Origin: Utricularia gibba
Taxonomy: Eukaryota; Streptophyta; Magnoliopsida; Lamiales; Lentibulariaceae
Length of the DNA: 64,000 bases
Direction: 5' to 3'
Assembly: GCA_002189035.1 (NCBI GenBank)
Contig: NEEC01000013.1
Span: 248,001-312,000, forward strand
The translations under genes and the position numbers were made by a program. Under the pieces are notes generated by a model. It ran no database searches and was not told the origin of the DNA. It saw only the letters and a list, made by a program, of their open reading frames with translations. Positions 23,496 through 34,454 of this stretch are shown one piece after another (within the stretch, counting starts at the first letter, position 1; every line of letters begins with the position of its first letter).

Positions 23496-25222
23496 ACATG
23501 TTTTATACATACATCGATATTATCTATATGACAAACTTGTTAGCGTAACTAAAATATATTTGTGTGTCAAGTCTATTTCACTTGCAAAAATACATTTTTT
23601 GCAATTAACATTTTTTCATATCAAATATTTTTTATATTATCAAATAACATATATAAAACTTAGCATTGTACTATATTGAAATTTAATTGTAACTATAAAT
23701 TTTTTATTATAAACTATACGGGGCGTGGCATTCATCATTGGGTTTTAATTATTTTTAAGATTTTTTTGATTTTATTATCCTATGAAGTGGGGTGTAGCAT
23801 TCATGATTATTGGGTTTAAATTTGTTAAATTTTTTAGTATTGGATTTTATTTATGTTATATTAACATTTTTTTGTTTATAAATCTATATTTTTCATTTTA
23901 TAAATTCTACGAGAGGAGATGTACTATTCAGTATGGAGTTTTAATTATGATATTTTTGTAATTTCGAAATATGAAAAAATATAAAATTTTAAAAAGAATA
24001 GTATTTTGCTAATAATATTATAAAACAGGTATATTACTAACAAATTAAGACGACACACCTATACATACAATAAATGTATCTAGAAACATTTATTTTACTA
24101 ATGCTTTGTTTATTTGAGACATTTTAACAACTCAAATTTTTGGATATGTATTTTGACAACCTAGCTATGTTTATGACATATCTCATAACATAGTTAAAGA
24201 TTCTATAACCATTCAAAATCCTCCCATAACTTGGACATCAATACTCCTACTTTAGTTGATCACCCGACCTTTAACTATTCACTTCTACACTTGGAACAAG
24301 TTTGAAATATGAAGTGATCATATTATTGTAATTTGATAAAACATATACATGTATGAAAAAAATAAAGAGTAGAATAGAATCTCAGGAAGAAACACATAAC
24401 CACATTGTGATTCACATAATTTATCTTTATCCAAATCTCTTAATCATGTAGCTTAAGCATCACCTCTAAGTCCTAGGAAGTGCGTCATGTATTGTTTGAG
24501 ATCATAAGTAGTGATCAGAAGAGCCACCAATCAACCACCACATCTAAACACAGATCATATCATGCATACAATATGCTTGTGGGTCTTTCTTGTTTGGCTT
24601 ACCCCATAAGGATGCCTCATACATGTCTAACAAAATCAGCCTTGATTCTTATGGTTAAAACACGTTGCAAGGACTGTGGATCCACACCACTCAATATTTT
24701 CTAAGGTACATTACATAGCATATAAGCAAGGAACATTGAATGTTTCCTACATTTCTTCTATTAGAATCCCATATTTATCGTGTATATCAAACGGTAAAAG
24801 TCTCTTGGAAAATAACCAACCAGAGGCACTTAACCTTTAAATGAAACTTTTAAAGTTAACTCAAAAAGATTTTAAGGACTCTAAACTGATTTTCAAATAC
24901 CAAATAATAAAAGAAAGGATGATTTCAAAAGAACATGTCTTGTTGGACTTTTCACAATAATGAAGAAAGCTAGGTATACAAAACAAGGAAGAATACTTCC
25001 AAAATAAAAGGAAATCACATAAGCAACTGGTCACATTTGTTATCAAGAAACATGAGAAATATGTTTCTTATATCAAATAATATCATTCATCTCATTTACT
25101 TTATTACTTTATTTCATAGCACCCCTTTCTTATACCTAAAACCATGAACCACCCTTATTTTCCTATGTATTCCCTACATCCCTTCCTTTAAAATTCTGCA
25201 TGTTAAAGTTTCCCAAAGTACC
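23496..25222. other. AT-rich intergenic DNA, nothing recognised
   Basis: No domain-bearing ORF or RNA gene is visible. Short ORFs (24480-24704, 24861-25046) lack any recognisable motif or codon bias. Confidence 0.55.
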
Positions 25223-26392
25223 TGATAACACATATTTTTGAGTGATGGAGTACATGGAAATTGCTCATATTGTGCTACAAAAATCAAGTTTTATTGCCTA
25301 GTTCTATATTGTTGTGCATAGTACCGTAGTTATGTTATTTTAGTCCTAGTTGGGACTAAATCACAAATTTAGTCCCAATCTTCTAATAGTTTCCTTCGAG
25401 CAATGCAGCACATGTCGACAACACAAATCCTAAGGAGGCGAATATGAACAGTATAATGGCAGATGATGAGGCAGAAGTTTGAAAAGGAGTACACACAAAA
25501 TCCAAGGAGGAGAAAAAGTGGGATTTTGGACAAAAAGGGGGATAAGATGGATAGAGAAAATATCTCCCCTATTAGAGACACACGATATTCTTTCTAGAGA
25601 AGGTTTCTGGAGGGGAAGAAAGAGGAAGACGAATCAAGAACAAAATTGATGTTTCAAGATTATTTTCTGTTTTCCAAAGAATATTACTCTTAACTAAGAG
25701 TAGCTAGCAACATTTCCAGTTTTCTGTTGAACTTTTAAATTCCTTGCTTGTTTATTTTCTAGTAGTCGACTGTGAGAATGAGTGCAATGTGGATGATGTT
25801 TTCTTTTCTATTTTCGTTTATCTTAAGCATGAGTGGCTAATCATTTAGGGGTGCCTTGGGGTGAAAAGGGGAGATTTGTGCTAGTCAATCTTTAGACCTA
25901 ATCAATCATAAGTCACGCCATTTCCTTAACAAATCAGGATAGATCCAGGAGGGGGAAGTAGTGAAACCCATATTTACAACCTTAATTAAAGGTAGACCAA
26001 AGATTAGGGGGAAAACAAGAGTCCGAGTAGACCTAAACCCTGTGTGTTAAGTGTTTAATTTATGGTTTGTGTGAGCATGTTTAATGATAAGCATACATCT
26101 CCAAGGAGTCCCAAGGCATCACCCATTCCGTTGTAGGAACAGCCGAGTTCATAAGCTTGTTACTTTTCTTTACTTTATTTTATCGTAGCTCTGCCTTAGT
26201 CTTAGTTAAAACCAAATTTACCAACGTGACACTGACTCCATGCATTGATAATCACATGACAAGCACCTGCTCTTCGTGTTCAACGCTAATCACTATGCTC
26301 ATAATTGTATTATGTTTTAATGTGTATTAGGTTATAAATTTATTTGATAGGAAAATTGCAATTTAACGGCATTGTAAATTTTTCGTTTATCA
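25223..26392 (+). mobile_element. Solo LTR of family F2, copy C (older, shorter)
   Basis: It begins TGATAACACATATTTTTGAG and ends TTTTCGTTTATCA, 1170 bp. Flanking pentamers are GTACC (25218-25222) and ATACC (26393-26397), one mismatch. Blocks shared with copy A include the gagtggctaat-c-taggggtgc region, the repeated gtagacc-aa phrases, the acaagcac--gctcttcgtg block and the final ttataaatttatttgata block. A hairpin with 12-bp arms ttgggactaaat / atttagtcccaa lies at 25350-25378. Confidence 0.8.
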
Positions 26393-27034
26393 ATACCCTT
26401 ATCACAAATATTTAAGAAACTACATAAGCCAATATCCCCCGTATTCTAAGGATACCATGTGACATTTCCTCTATATAGCACTTACAATACTACTATTGGT
26501 TGCTTTTAATAACCCTAACGTTGGTGTTGTTTTGTCCTTAGTAACACTTTATCTAAACCATGATCATTTAGAGCAACAATTTGCTTAGTTGTAGATAACA
26601 TATCCCAAACCCTCAATGGGCGAATGGCTTTAGAGATAGCCAACTGTAACATAGTTGAGGTGCAAAGTGGCATGAAACTTAAGGCGCCTAAAGAATGAAC
26701 AAACATTGTGAATTCGCAACAAATAGATATATCAATTGTCACGACCTACCCTCTCCTCGCATGGTATAAATGCGATGGGCGGTTAACAAGCGCCTAGTGC
26801 TATTAATACCCCCCCTGCGCACAATAAAGGCGCTTGACATTGAACACTTTCCAAAACAACTTCATTAATTTCGCTCATCCAACTCCATCCTTTCGGCAAA
26901 CGCGTAGCAGCACCGTGAAAACAGTCTCGTTGACGACCTCTCCAGAATAGCGTCGCGATGGTAGGAACCTTTGCCCTCAGCATTTCAAATTCTTCGTTGC
27001 CATCGTCGAGTAAGATGTCTGTTATTTTCCGTAG
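26393..27034. other. 5' flank of the FCP1-like pseudogene
   Basis: AT-rich sequence gives way at about 26740 to GC-richer DNA. A TATA-like motif (tataaat, 26765-26771) is followed by about 260 bp of mixed-composition leader before the ATG at 27035. This looks like a promoter and 5' UTR for copy 1 of the FCP1-like gene. No separate gene is supported. Confidence 0.35.
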
Positions 27035-28158
27035 ATGTTGACGTGTGAGAAACTACGTGCCCGCTTCTCAATTCCAGACGGTTACGCAATGTGGGATAAA
27101 AAACCAGGTGAAACGTCCGACGGCGAACCACCATTCAGAGTTGGAGCATCGGGATTTGCCATCTGCATCGAGCACTTTCAGTGTGGATTGCGACTACCCC
27201 CGCCCCTTTCTTGGTGTAGATACTTGCTGCACTTCAGATCCCACTATCCACCTCACACCACGTTCTGTGGCGCACGTACTTGCATTTCTGCAGATCTGTG
27301 AAGAGGAGGATATACCCCCGGAAATCCGTGTCTTCTTTGTGGTTTCTATTTGTGTGCAACGTAAGGGGAGTCCACACTACTTGCTTCATGGAAAACCTGG
27401 AATGGTTCTGGTTATACACGCGAGAAGTGCATATGATGATTGGTGGACTAGTTTTGTATGAGAATGCCCACCCACGGCTCCAGAATGGCCAAGAACGTTG
27501 ATAGTGTCAGAGAATGTGGGACACCCATTAGGTAATCACAAACAATTACTTTGGATATTCTAACGTCGTCTGCAACAGTACTCATGCTTCTTGCTGTTGT
27601 CGTTGCAGGCATAGAGGTATTGCCAAAACGTGCAGCAAGGAGGTTTGTGAATTTGATCTCTTGCAGAACGAAGTCATTGGAGGACGTCTTGCCCCCCTTT
27701 GTCAACGCCCCTAGGACACAGCATTTGTGGTGTGAAACCCTCGACACCGTAGACAATGTAGGAGTACAAATGAAGATCATGAGGAGGTGACCCATGAAGA
27801 GGATGAAGATGTGCAGCCAGAAGTCAGGGGCAACACGGATGGGCCGACACCGATCTAGACACACGACGATGGGTGCGGTGCTGCCACTACAAAGTATATC
27901 GATGTGGAGAGACTGTACGCAGAGAATCTTGAACTCTGTGGTCGGCTTGCATGGTATGAACAAAGGTGACCATATGATGGAGTGTCGAGTGATAACACAG
28001 GCCCACCATAAAAGTTGTTAATATTTGACGTGAATGGCGTACTTGCGGACATTGTGTATCCTCGCGAAGTTAGGTGGGGAGCGCCGAAGCCGGATGCCGT
28101 CATCTACGGGCGAAGTCAGATAGTGTATCTTCGACTAGGTGCACGTGAGTTGATACAA
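27035..28158 (+). pseudogene. Copy 1: transposon-like N-terminus joined to a truncated FCP1/NIF phosphatase-like domain
   Basis: It starts MLTCEKLRARFSIPDGYAMW and carries FAICIEHFQCGLRLP, parallel to FAISTEHLRCGLRVP in copy 2 (47385). A frameshift at about 27195-27245 moves to the frame encoding PRSVAHVLAFLQICEEEDIP and DDWWTSFV. TGA (27459-27461) interrupts where Trp is likely. An intron of about 70 nt ends at cgttgcag before GIEVLPKRAARRFVN. Later come YAENLELCGRLAWYEQR, a TGA at 27967-27969 (Trp in copy 2), and the FCP1 motif LLIFDVNGVLADIV at about 28018. After LGARELIQFC the domain stops and the sequence becomes Athila env-like. Motif I is DVNG where active FCP1 enzymes have DxDx(T/V). 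Broken, and probably inactive even if repaired. Confidence 0.7.
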
Positions 28159-28754
28159 TTTTGCATGGGAAAGACTTTGAGTTTTCTGTTAATGATTTGA
28201 ATGTTGCTCTTGGTTTCGTGTCTCAAACTGAACTTACTTCTGCTCGTTATTTGCAATCTTGCTGTGATTATCCCCCATCATTCGATGTGCATAGTGCTTA
28301 TGGTTCCATGTCTGTGTGCGAACCACTTTTTCTTAGTTCCAAACTCAAGGCCCATCACTTGAGGGCCCTGCGTTGTTAGTTTTGAACATGTATCTTTGAA
28401 ATTGCATGGATCTTGCGTGAACTATGGTATGCTGACTTTGTTAGTTTGTGATCAAACATCGATGGCGGTGGCACTGCATGTTGTAACATCCGGTGCTGTC
28501 ACTGGATTTGAAACCCTGTGTCCGAACGTGGTGCTTCGTAATATGCAACACAAACGAGGTGCTAGTTCGTCACTACTCGATAGCACCACAATGATTGTGG
28601 CAATTTTTGTAGTAGCGCCCTTGCGGAAGAAAGCTTCGCAACGTAGCACCACGCTTGTTCATACGCGGTGCTACCACTAAAGACGTCAGAACACTGTGTA
28701 CCCTATGCAGTACTCGTGCCAGTTACCTGTAGTCATCCTATGCTCACATTTTCA
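28159..28754 (+). mobile_element. Detached Athila env-like tail (duplicate of 39343-39961)
   Basis: From atgggaaagactttgagttt to cacattttc this segment is nearly identical to 39343-39961. It encodes the same KDFEFSVNDLNVALGFVSQT..YLQSCCDYPPSFDVHSAYG C-terminus, then stop and the same non-coding tail. It lacks about 40 bp present in the other copy (around 39560-39600). Its left junction with the FCP1-like domain shares only the short microhomology atg(gg). It is a fragment and has no adjacent pol. Confidence 0.8.
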
Positions 28755-28848
28755 TGTGGAATACAGTATATTTGCTTGAAGCATTATTAGTAGATGAAAT
28801 ACATCTAACCCATGAGTCCAACATAAGGCCAACCTCCGCACAACAGAT

Positions 28849-29525
28849 TTAAGATCTCCGTTCGGATGCTAAACCACGCACAATCAACTCTCTTTCACAA
28901 TCACTGGAGGCAAGGAAGTAGCGCAACCTCGCAGGGTTGGAACTAATCGTCTCTGCTATGGTAAAACGTTGGATGACAGTTAATTGCAACGGCATACCTC
29001 TAATGATATCCCTTGCCTGACGTTGATTGTCCACCAACTCCCGCATGTGCGCACGTTCAGCTCCTTCATTTCTTTGAGGAACTGCACATCATCGTCGATT
29101 CCCTTGGTCCCCTTCCACTTCGTCCAGTCCGCTGTGACAAGTCGGTGCTATTGTGTGACTCGGAGTTCCTACTAGGCGTGACGTTCACACCCTCCGCAGC
29201 ACAACCAATTGGGTCACAGAGGGCAATTCGTAGATGCTTCTAGATTCTCCTCAACATCTTCCGTGAATTTCCCCTTCCTGGTCGCAGCTACATAGCTCAT
29301 CGTTCTATCTCCTGTAGCCCGATCCTTTCCAAAGATTTCCTGCCACTCCATGTAATATGGCCACGCTTTGTGTCTTAGGAGGCACAGCCTCGGTGCGTGC
29401 TGATATAATAACACGATAAGCACCGGATATAACATCGCGAGAATAGGGCATACATACCTGATCAATTTCCTTCCAAACCTCCTTGTCTGCGTCCACGGTG
29501 TACGTCAACTCACTGAAGCCGGTGC
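28849..29525 (-). pseudogene. Myb/SANT-like DNA-binding protein fragment, cut by the F1 LTR
   Basis: On the minus strand exon a (about 29525-29458) reads TGFSELTYTVDADKEVWKEI. A 58-nt GT-AG intron (29457-29400) follows. Exon b reads HKAWPYYMEWQEIFGKDRAT, matching the end of plant Myb/SANT-like (Myb_DNA-bind_3) domains found in Harbinger-associated and host proteins. The C-terminal part includes DDDVQFLKEMKELNV, then after a frameshift VDNQRQARDIIRG and RLRYFLASSDCERELIVRGL, the usual C-terminal helical segment. The N-terminal part of the SANT domain is absent because the Athila LTR starts at 29531. Several stops break the middle. Confidence 0.6.
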
Positions 29526-29530
29526 CCGAC

Positions 29531-30884
29531 TGTTAAGTGTCATTTTCTTACTATTTCTTAGGTTGTTTTTATGCTTAATTGTGATAATAAGTGTCTAATT
29601 AGGAGTGTATAATATGGGATTTAGGTTTTTATCTAGTTTAGGGTAATTATCCTAAATCTTGTATTTTATCTATTAATTTTACTAGTTTTAATTGAGTTTT
29701 TCTAGAGGTGCACACATGGCAGGAAGTGAGAGAAAGAGTGCATCAAATGGTGACAAATTGGATCTTCCCGAGCTGACATTCCCTTGATTTACGGAAAACT
29801 GCAGATGCCTAATCATGAGCCTTGACGTGCGGAACACGGGAGTCTCTGATAGGCGACATCATTAGCGTACCAGTGTCAGAGTAGACGTTTGCTTGCAAGT
29901 CATCCCAAGTTTAGCAGAATCATAGGGACACGAAGCTCAAACTCTCATTGAAGTTCACTTCTGTTCAGACAAGCAGAGTTTACTTTCAGTTTTAGTTTTC
30001 CCTTTTGTTTTCTCTCTCTAGAGGATTTTTCTTCTAGCTTCTCTCTAGAACCTTGTTTTGTTTTCTTTAGTTTTTATGGCTGTTCGCGGCTAGAAACTTC
30101 TGTTTCTTGGTTGGAACACCACCAGATCTATGTTTCGTTCGCTTATCTTCACATTTTCTCTGAATCCGAATGGGTTTCGTATGTCTTCGCGCGACTATGT
30201 TGCAGTCTTTCTGTAACAGTCCCCTAATTCAAGATTCATGGTTAGCTGATCACTTCCCGCGAGTTTTGGAGAGGAGCAAGGTGGAGAGCACCAACTCACG
30301 CCCCTTTGGCAGGAGGAAGACTACGTTTTGTCTGTGGCCGTACCTCAGGATAAATGGACAAGTAGTGACCTCGTATCTAGACTCATTGAGTCATTGGCAA
30401 CACTTGGGCACACGCGCACAATTCGGCCGTGAGGGTACGCTGGCAGGACCTCTTATTCTCACGTTCGTCCAAGGCGGAACAACATCGGGCTATTCCCGTG
30501 CCTTCTTGCAAGAGAGTGTAAGGGAGGGTAGGCAATTCCTTACTCCTATAACCGAGTACTCGAGAAGACCAGAGAAGAGTGAAGACGCAACGAACATAAC
30601 TAGACAGGATTCCAAACCCAAGAACATTTACTTTATTTAAGGTTCATCGCTTACGTTTATTTTAGTTGTTTGCTCAAAACCCCTCTTATTCCCTTACTCA
30701 AGCTTCATCATCAACGTTTCTTGCACCTTTTACCTTCAAAACCGTTTACAAATCGTGACAGTTGTATTCGGGGTACCTCACCTTTCACTCAAAAAAAAAT
30801 CCATGTGTTCGACACCCGTACTACGCTTTTGTGTTTTACGAGATTTAAAAGTATTAAAATTTGTTGTGAAAATGACACGCATCA
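29531..30884 (+). repeat. 5' LTR of the Athila-type element (family F1)
   Basis: 1354 bp, TGTTAAGTGTCATTTTCTTA to ATGACACGCATCA, matching the solo LTRs at 19105-20460 and 3289-4637. It inserts into the Myb/SANT-like gene fragment. The left target pentamer would be CCGAC (29526-29530); its partner is not present in a recognisable place. The ORF at 30170-30640 is LTR sequence. Confidence 0.92.
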
Positions 30885-30890
30885 AATTTT

Positions 30891-30908
30891 TGGCGCCGTT
30901 GCCGGGGA
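30891..30908 (+). other. Primer-binding site, tRNA-Asp type
   Basis: TGGCGCCGTTGCCGGGGA lies six bases after the LTR end. It is complementary to the 3' end of plant tRNA-Asp (UCCCCGGCAACGGCGCCA), as used by Athila and other Ty3/gypsy elements. Confidence 0.92.
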
Positions 30909-31061
30909 GTTGAATTTTGTTTTGTGTTTGGTGTTGTTTGTGTGAGTTTCGTTTTATTTTTCCCTTTTGTCTTTTTTTCTTTCTATTTTTCTTTCTGTTT
31001 TTCTTTCTTTTCCTTATTGTTTCTTTTCTTGTTTCCGTTTCTGCTCTGTTTTTTTCTTTTT

Positions 31062-32500
31062 ATGCAGCCAGGTCCACCAAGGGCCCATCCAAGCCTGAGA
31101 TCTTACCGAGAAGTTCTATATCCTTTGGACCAAGAGGTGGAACGAAACTTTATTGCCAAAAAGAGAGAACAGACATCCTATTCAACCACTGGAGACATCA
31201 TGGCAGCCCATGTACCCGTTGGAGTACTACTAGTGCCTGAGACCCAAGGAGAACATCCTCATGGAAACTTTCCGGTACTACTTCCACTAACCGTGGGCCA
31301 GCACTACGGACCATCAAGGAGGAAATCACTGCAAATCATTCAGACTGTCCCTTATGCATCATCTTTGATGGAGAAGAAGACTATGAGCTACGACCTTACT
31401 TATTCCAGACGCTTCCAAAGTTTGCTGGAAGGGAAAATGATGACCCTAACCGTCATCTACATGAGTTACACACAGCTTGTGCATCCATGCGCCCCAAGGG
31501 AGCCACGGAGAATCAAGTCAAGCTTAGAGTGTTGCCCTTCAGTCTTACCGAACGAGCTTTGGAGTGGCTCTATGGACTTCCACCTTCATTTATCGCCACA
31601 TGGGAGCAGATGGTTCAAAAGTTCTTGGATCTCTATGCACCATTAGGAAGAGCTTCAGCCGGAAGGAGAGCCTTAACAACCATGATGCAGAGTGAAGGAG
31701 AAAACTTGCAGGAGTATTATGATTGTTTCAACCGAATCTTCAACTGCTACCCTCAGCATGGACTCACTGAAGGCCAGATCTTGCAGCACTTCTATGAAGG
31801 ATCGACTCCTATGATCCGAGGACAGATGGATGCCGCTTGTAATGGATCATTATTAGCGAATCGTCACAGTGCTTATGCTCGGAGACTCATTTAACAAATG
31901 GCTGATAATTCCTATTCTACAGCCAATCGTTATGAGAACTCCTTTAGACCACCTGGCATTGGAACAGCGAAAGCGGTCTATGGAGCGGACAACTCAGAAG
32001 TATTGGCTCATCTTGCAGCAATGAGCGATACGTTGAAGTTTGGTCTTCAAGCCTTGCTTCAACAAAGGGAAGGATATCAAGGAACCTCAAGTTCTATGCC
32101 ATCTCACTTTGACTCTGGATTGAGAGTTCTTGAAATGCCAGTGGAAGAAGTCAATGCCTTTTATCAGAACCAAGGAGGGACGTACAACTATGGAAATTAT
32201 CAAATGCCTCGAAGAGACCATCCTGGTTTTCGTTGGAGACAGCCAGCACCCCATGGTCAAGCACCATCATTAGGGAACCCACCTAGTATTCCTTAGAAGA
32301 CTATCATTGGACCACCTCAACCATTGCAAATCACCGGACCTCAAGAATAACACATGGTTCCGTACCAACCGAACCACAGTTTAGAGGCCATGGTCAAATC
32401 TCTTGCTGAAAGCACCTCCAAGATGCATGCTGAGTAGAAGGACATGAAGCACCAAATCACAAGTATTCAAGGCCAGATTACTCAGCTTGCATAAGCAATG
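31062..32500 (+). pseudogene. Athila gag
   Basis: The structural capsid-like polyprotein of the element. The likely start is MQPGPPRAHPSLRSYREVLY at 31062. The frame changes near 31274 (one missing G would fix it) and continues with LRPYLFQTLPKFAGRENDDP, LHELHTACASMRPKGATENQ, LPFSLTERALEWLYGLPPSF and NLQEYYDCFNRIFNCYPQHG, typical of the Ty3 gag core. Premature stops at 31892, 32294, 32348, 32435 and 32492 are TAA or TAG that C-to-T change would produce from CAA/CAG Gln codons. The phenylalanine-rich reading upstream (30917-31061) is the T-rich leader and is not a membrane protein. Confidence 0.85.
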
Positions 32501-32623
32501 AACCGTTTCGAAACAAAGGGAGGATTGCCATCACAGCTAGTGCAGAATCCAGAGCACATAAATGCCATCTCGCTGAGAAGTGGAACTGACCTACCAGACC
32601 CTTACCATGGTTCACAAACAAGG

Positions 32624-33825
32624 TAGATAGGTCCGAAGAAAAGGAGCTGGAGGTCATAGAGAGTGATTCTGATGTTGATGAAGAAATCATTGGTGAGGAT
32701 CTAGATGATTCACCAATGCAGAACAATGGTGTTCCGAAGCCACTTGAAGATGTTCAAGCGAAGGAGGCAATTGAAGTTCCTCAGACCAAGCCATTGGTCA
32801 TACCGCCACCCTTCCCGATGAGGCTTCGAAGAAGGAACAAGGACAAAAAAGGACTGAAAACTTTTATGGAAATGATGAAGAAGGTTAATGTTTCTATTCC
32901 TCTTCTTGATATGATTGAACAAGTTCCCAAGTATGCCAAGTTGCTAAAGGACCTATGTGACCCAAAGAAGAAAGCAAAGGTGGAACAAGAAGTGATCCTT
33001 TTGACCGAAAACATTTCAGCCATCATTCAAAGGAGAATGCCACGTAAGTGTAAGGATCCTGGTATGTTTTCAATTTCTGTTACCATTGGAAATACAAAGA
33101 TTTCAGTAGCTATGTGTGATCTTGGTGCCTCGGTTAATGTTATGCCTAGATCTCTTTATTTATCTCTTGCATCTAAGTTAGGCAAACTTGAACCGACGAA
33201 TGTTGTATGCCAATTAGCAGATAGATCACAAGTTACACAAGATGGTAGAATTGAAGATGTTTTTGTTCATGTTAAGGATTTAGTTTTTCCAACTGACTTT
33301 TTGGTTATTCCCATGGAAAGTGATAACCCTAAGGTTTCGGAGTCCATTATTTTGGGACGATCATTCATGGCTGCTGCAGGTACAAAGATTGATGTTCAAG
33401 CAGGCACCATCAGTCTTCAGTTCGACAGATAGGTGCTGGACTTCAGTCTTGACAAAGCCATGAAGCATCCTGATCAGATTAGTGAGATACATGCGATCTC
33501 CACATGTGAAACTGATACTGATCACTATACGATGATCCATGAACAAGGGCCCGAATCTTATTTAGATATGGAGATTTTGCAATCTGAAGACTTTCCTTTT
33601 GCTGAACTTGAAGTCTTCAATCATTCAGATGATCCACCCGACGAACCTCATGTGCAGGATGTTTCTTTTCTTAGCTTGGAAACACCTAGCGAGCCGCTAG
33701 TTCCTTCCGTTATTCGAGCACCATCATTAGAGTTAAAGACTTTGCCCGAACATTTGAAATATTTGTTTCTTGGTGATGATGAGACCCTACCTGTTATTGT
33801 TTCTAGTTCACTAACCTTGGAATAG
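32624..33825 (+). pseudogene. Athila protease region of pol
   Basis: Retropepsin-like aspartic protease. The core reads MFSISVTIGNTKISVAMCDL followed by GASVNVMPRSLYLSL, with the catalytic D-x-GA as DLGA, then a flap region (CQLADRSQVTQDGRIEDV) and ILGRSFMAAAGTKID. The reading frame joins gag if one G is added at 32622-32623. A TAG at 33430-33432 and another at 33823-33825 interrupt the linker to reverse transcriptase; both could come from CAG. Confidence 0.85.
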
Positions 33826-34454
33826 GAGGAGAAGCTTAAGGCTATGCTTCAGGAGCACAAACAAGCAATTGGTTGGACTTTAGTTGACATCAAGGGAATC
33901 AGCCCTTCTATTTGCACTCATAGGATTTACCTAGAGGATGGGACGAAGCCATTTCGACAGCCACAGAGGAGACTGAACCCCCCGATGGTCGAAGTGGTCA
34001 AGAAGGAGATTTTGAAGCTGTTATCCGCAGGTATCCTATCTCTGACAGTGAGTGGGTTAGCCCTGTGCAGGTTGTCCCAAAGAAGACTGGTATCATAGTG
34101 ATGAACAATGAACAAGGGGAACTTATTCCCATGAGAGTGCAGAATGGTTGGAGGATGTGTGTGGACTATCGCAAGCTTAATTCCGCCACCAGGAAAGACC
34201 ACTATCCCCTTCCTTTTATAGACCAAATGCTTGAACGACTTGCAGGGAAAAGCCACTATTGTTGCTTAGATGGATACTCCAGTTTCCACCAAATTCTCGT
34301 GGCTCTTGAAGATCAATCCAAGGTAGTTTTTGTTTTCCCTTTTGGAACTTTTGGCTATCATAGGATGCCATTTGGACTATGCAATGCACCTGCCACTTTC
34401 CAAAGATGCATGGTGAGTATCTTTTCGGAGTATGTGGAAGAGATTATTGAGGTC
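33826..34454 (+). pseudogene. Reverse transcriptase, N-terminal part (before F2 insertion)
   Basis: RT fingers and palm. Motifs: KPFRQPQRRLNPPMVEVVKK, then a small deletion with frameshift at about 34030, then VVPKKTG, GWRMCVDYRKLNSATRKDHY, LPFIDQMLERLAG, DGYSSFHQI and FGYHRMPFGLCNAPATFQRC. The reading ends EYVEEIIEV at 34454, where the F2 LTR is inserted. It continues in the same frame at 35861, immediately after the repeated pentamer aggtc. Confidence 0.88.

Noticed and set aside
26515-26983. Minus-strand ORFs of 66-75 codons
   Set aside because: No domain, no homology I recognise, and they lie in the likely promoter of the FCP1-like pseudogene.
30917-31240. Phenylalanine/leucine-rich ORF that looks like a membrane protein
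   Set aside because: It is translation of the T-rich leader between the Athila primer site and gag.
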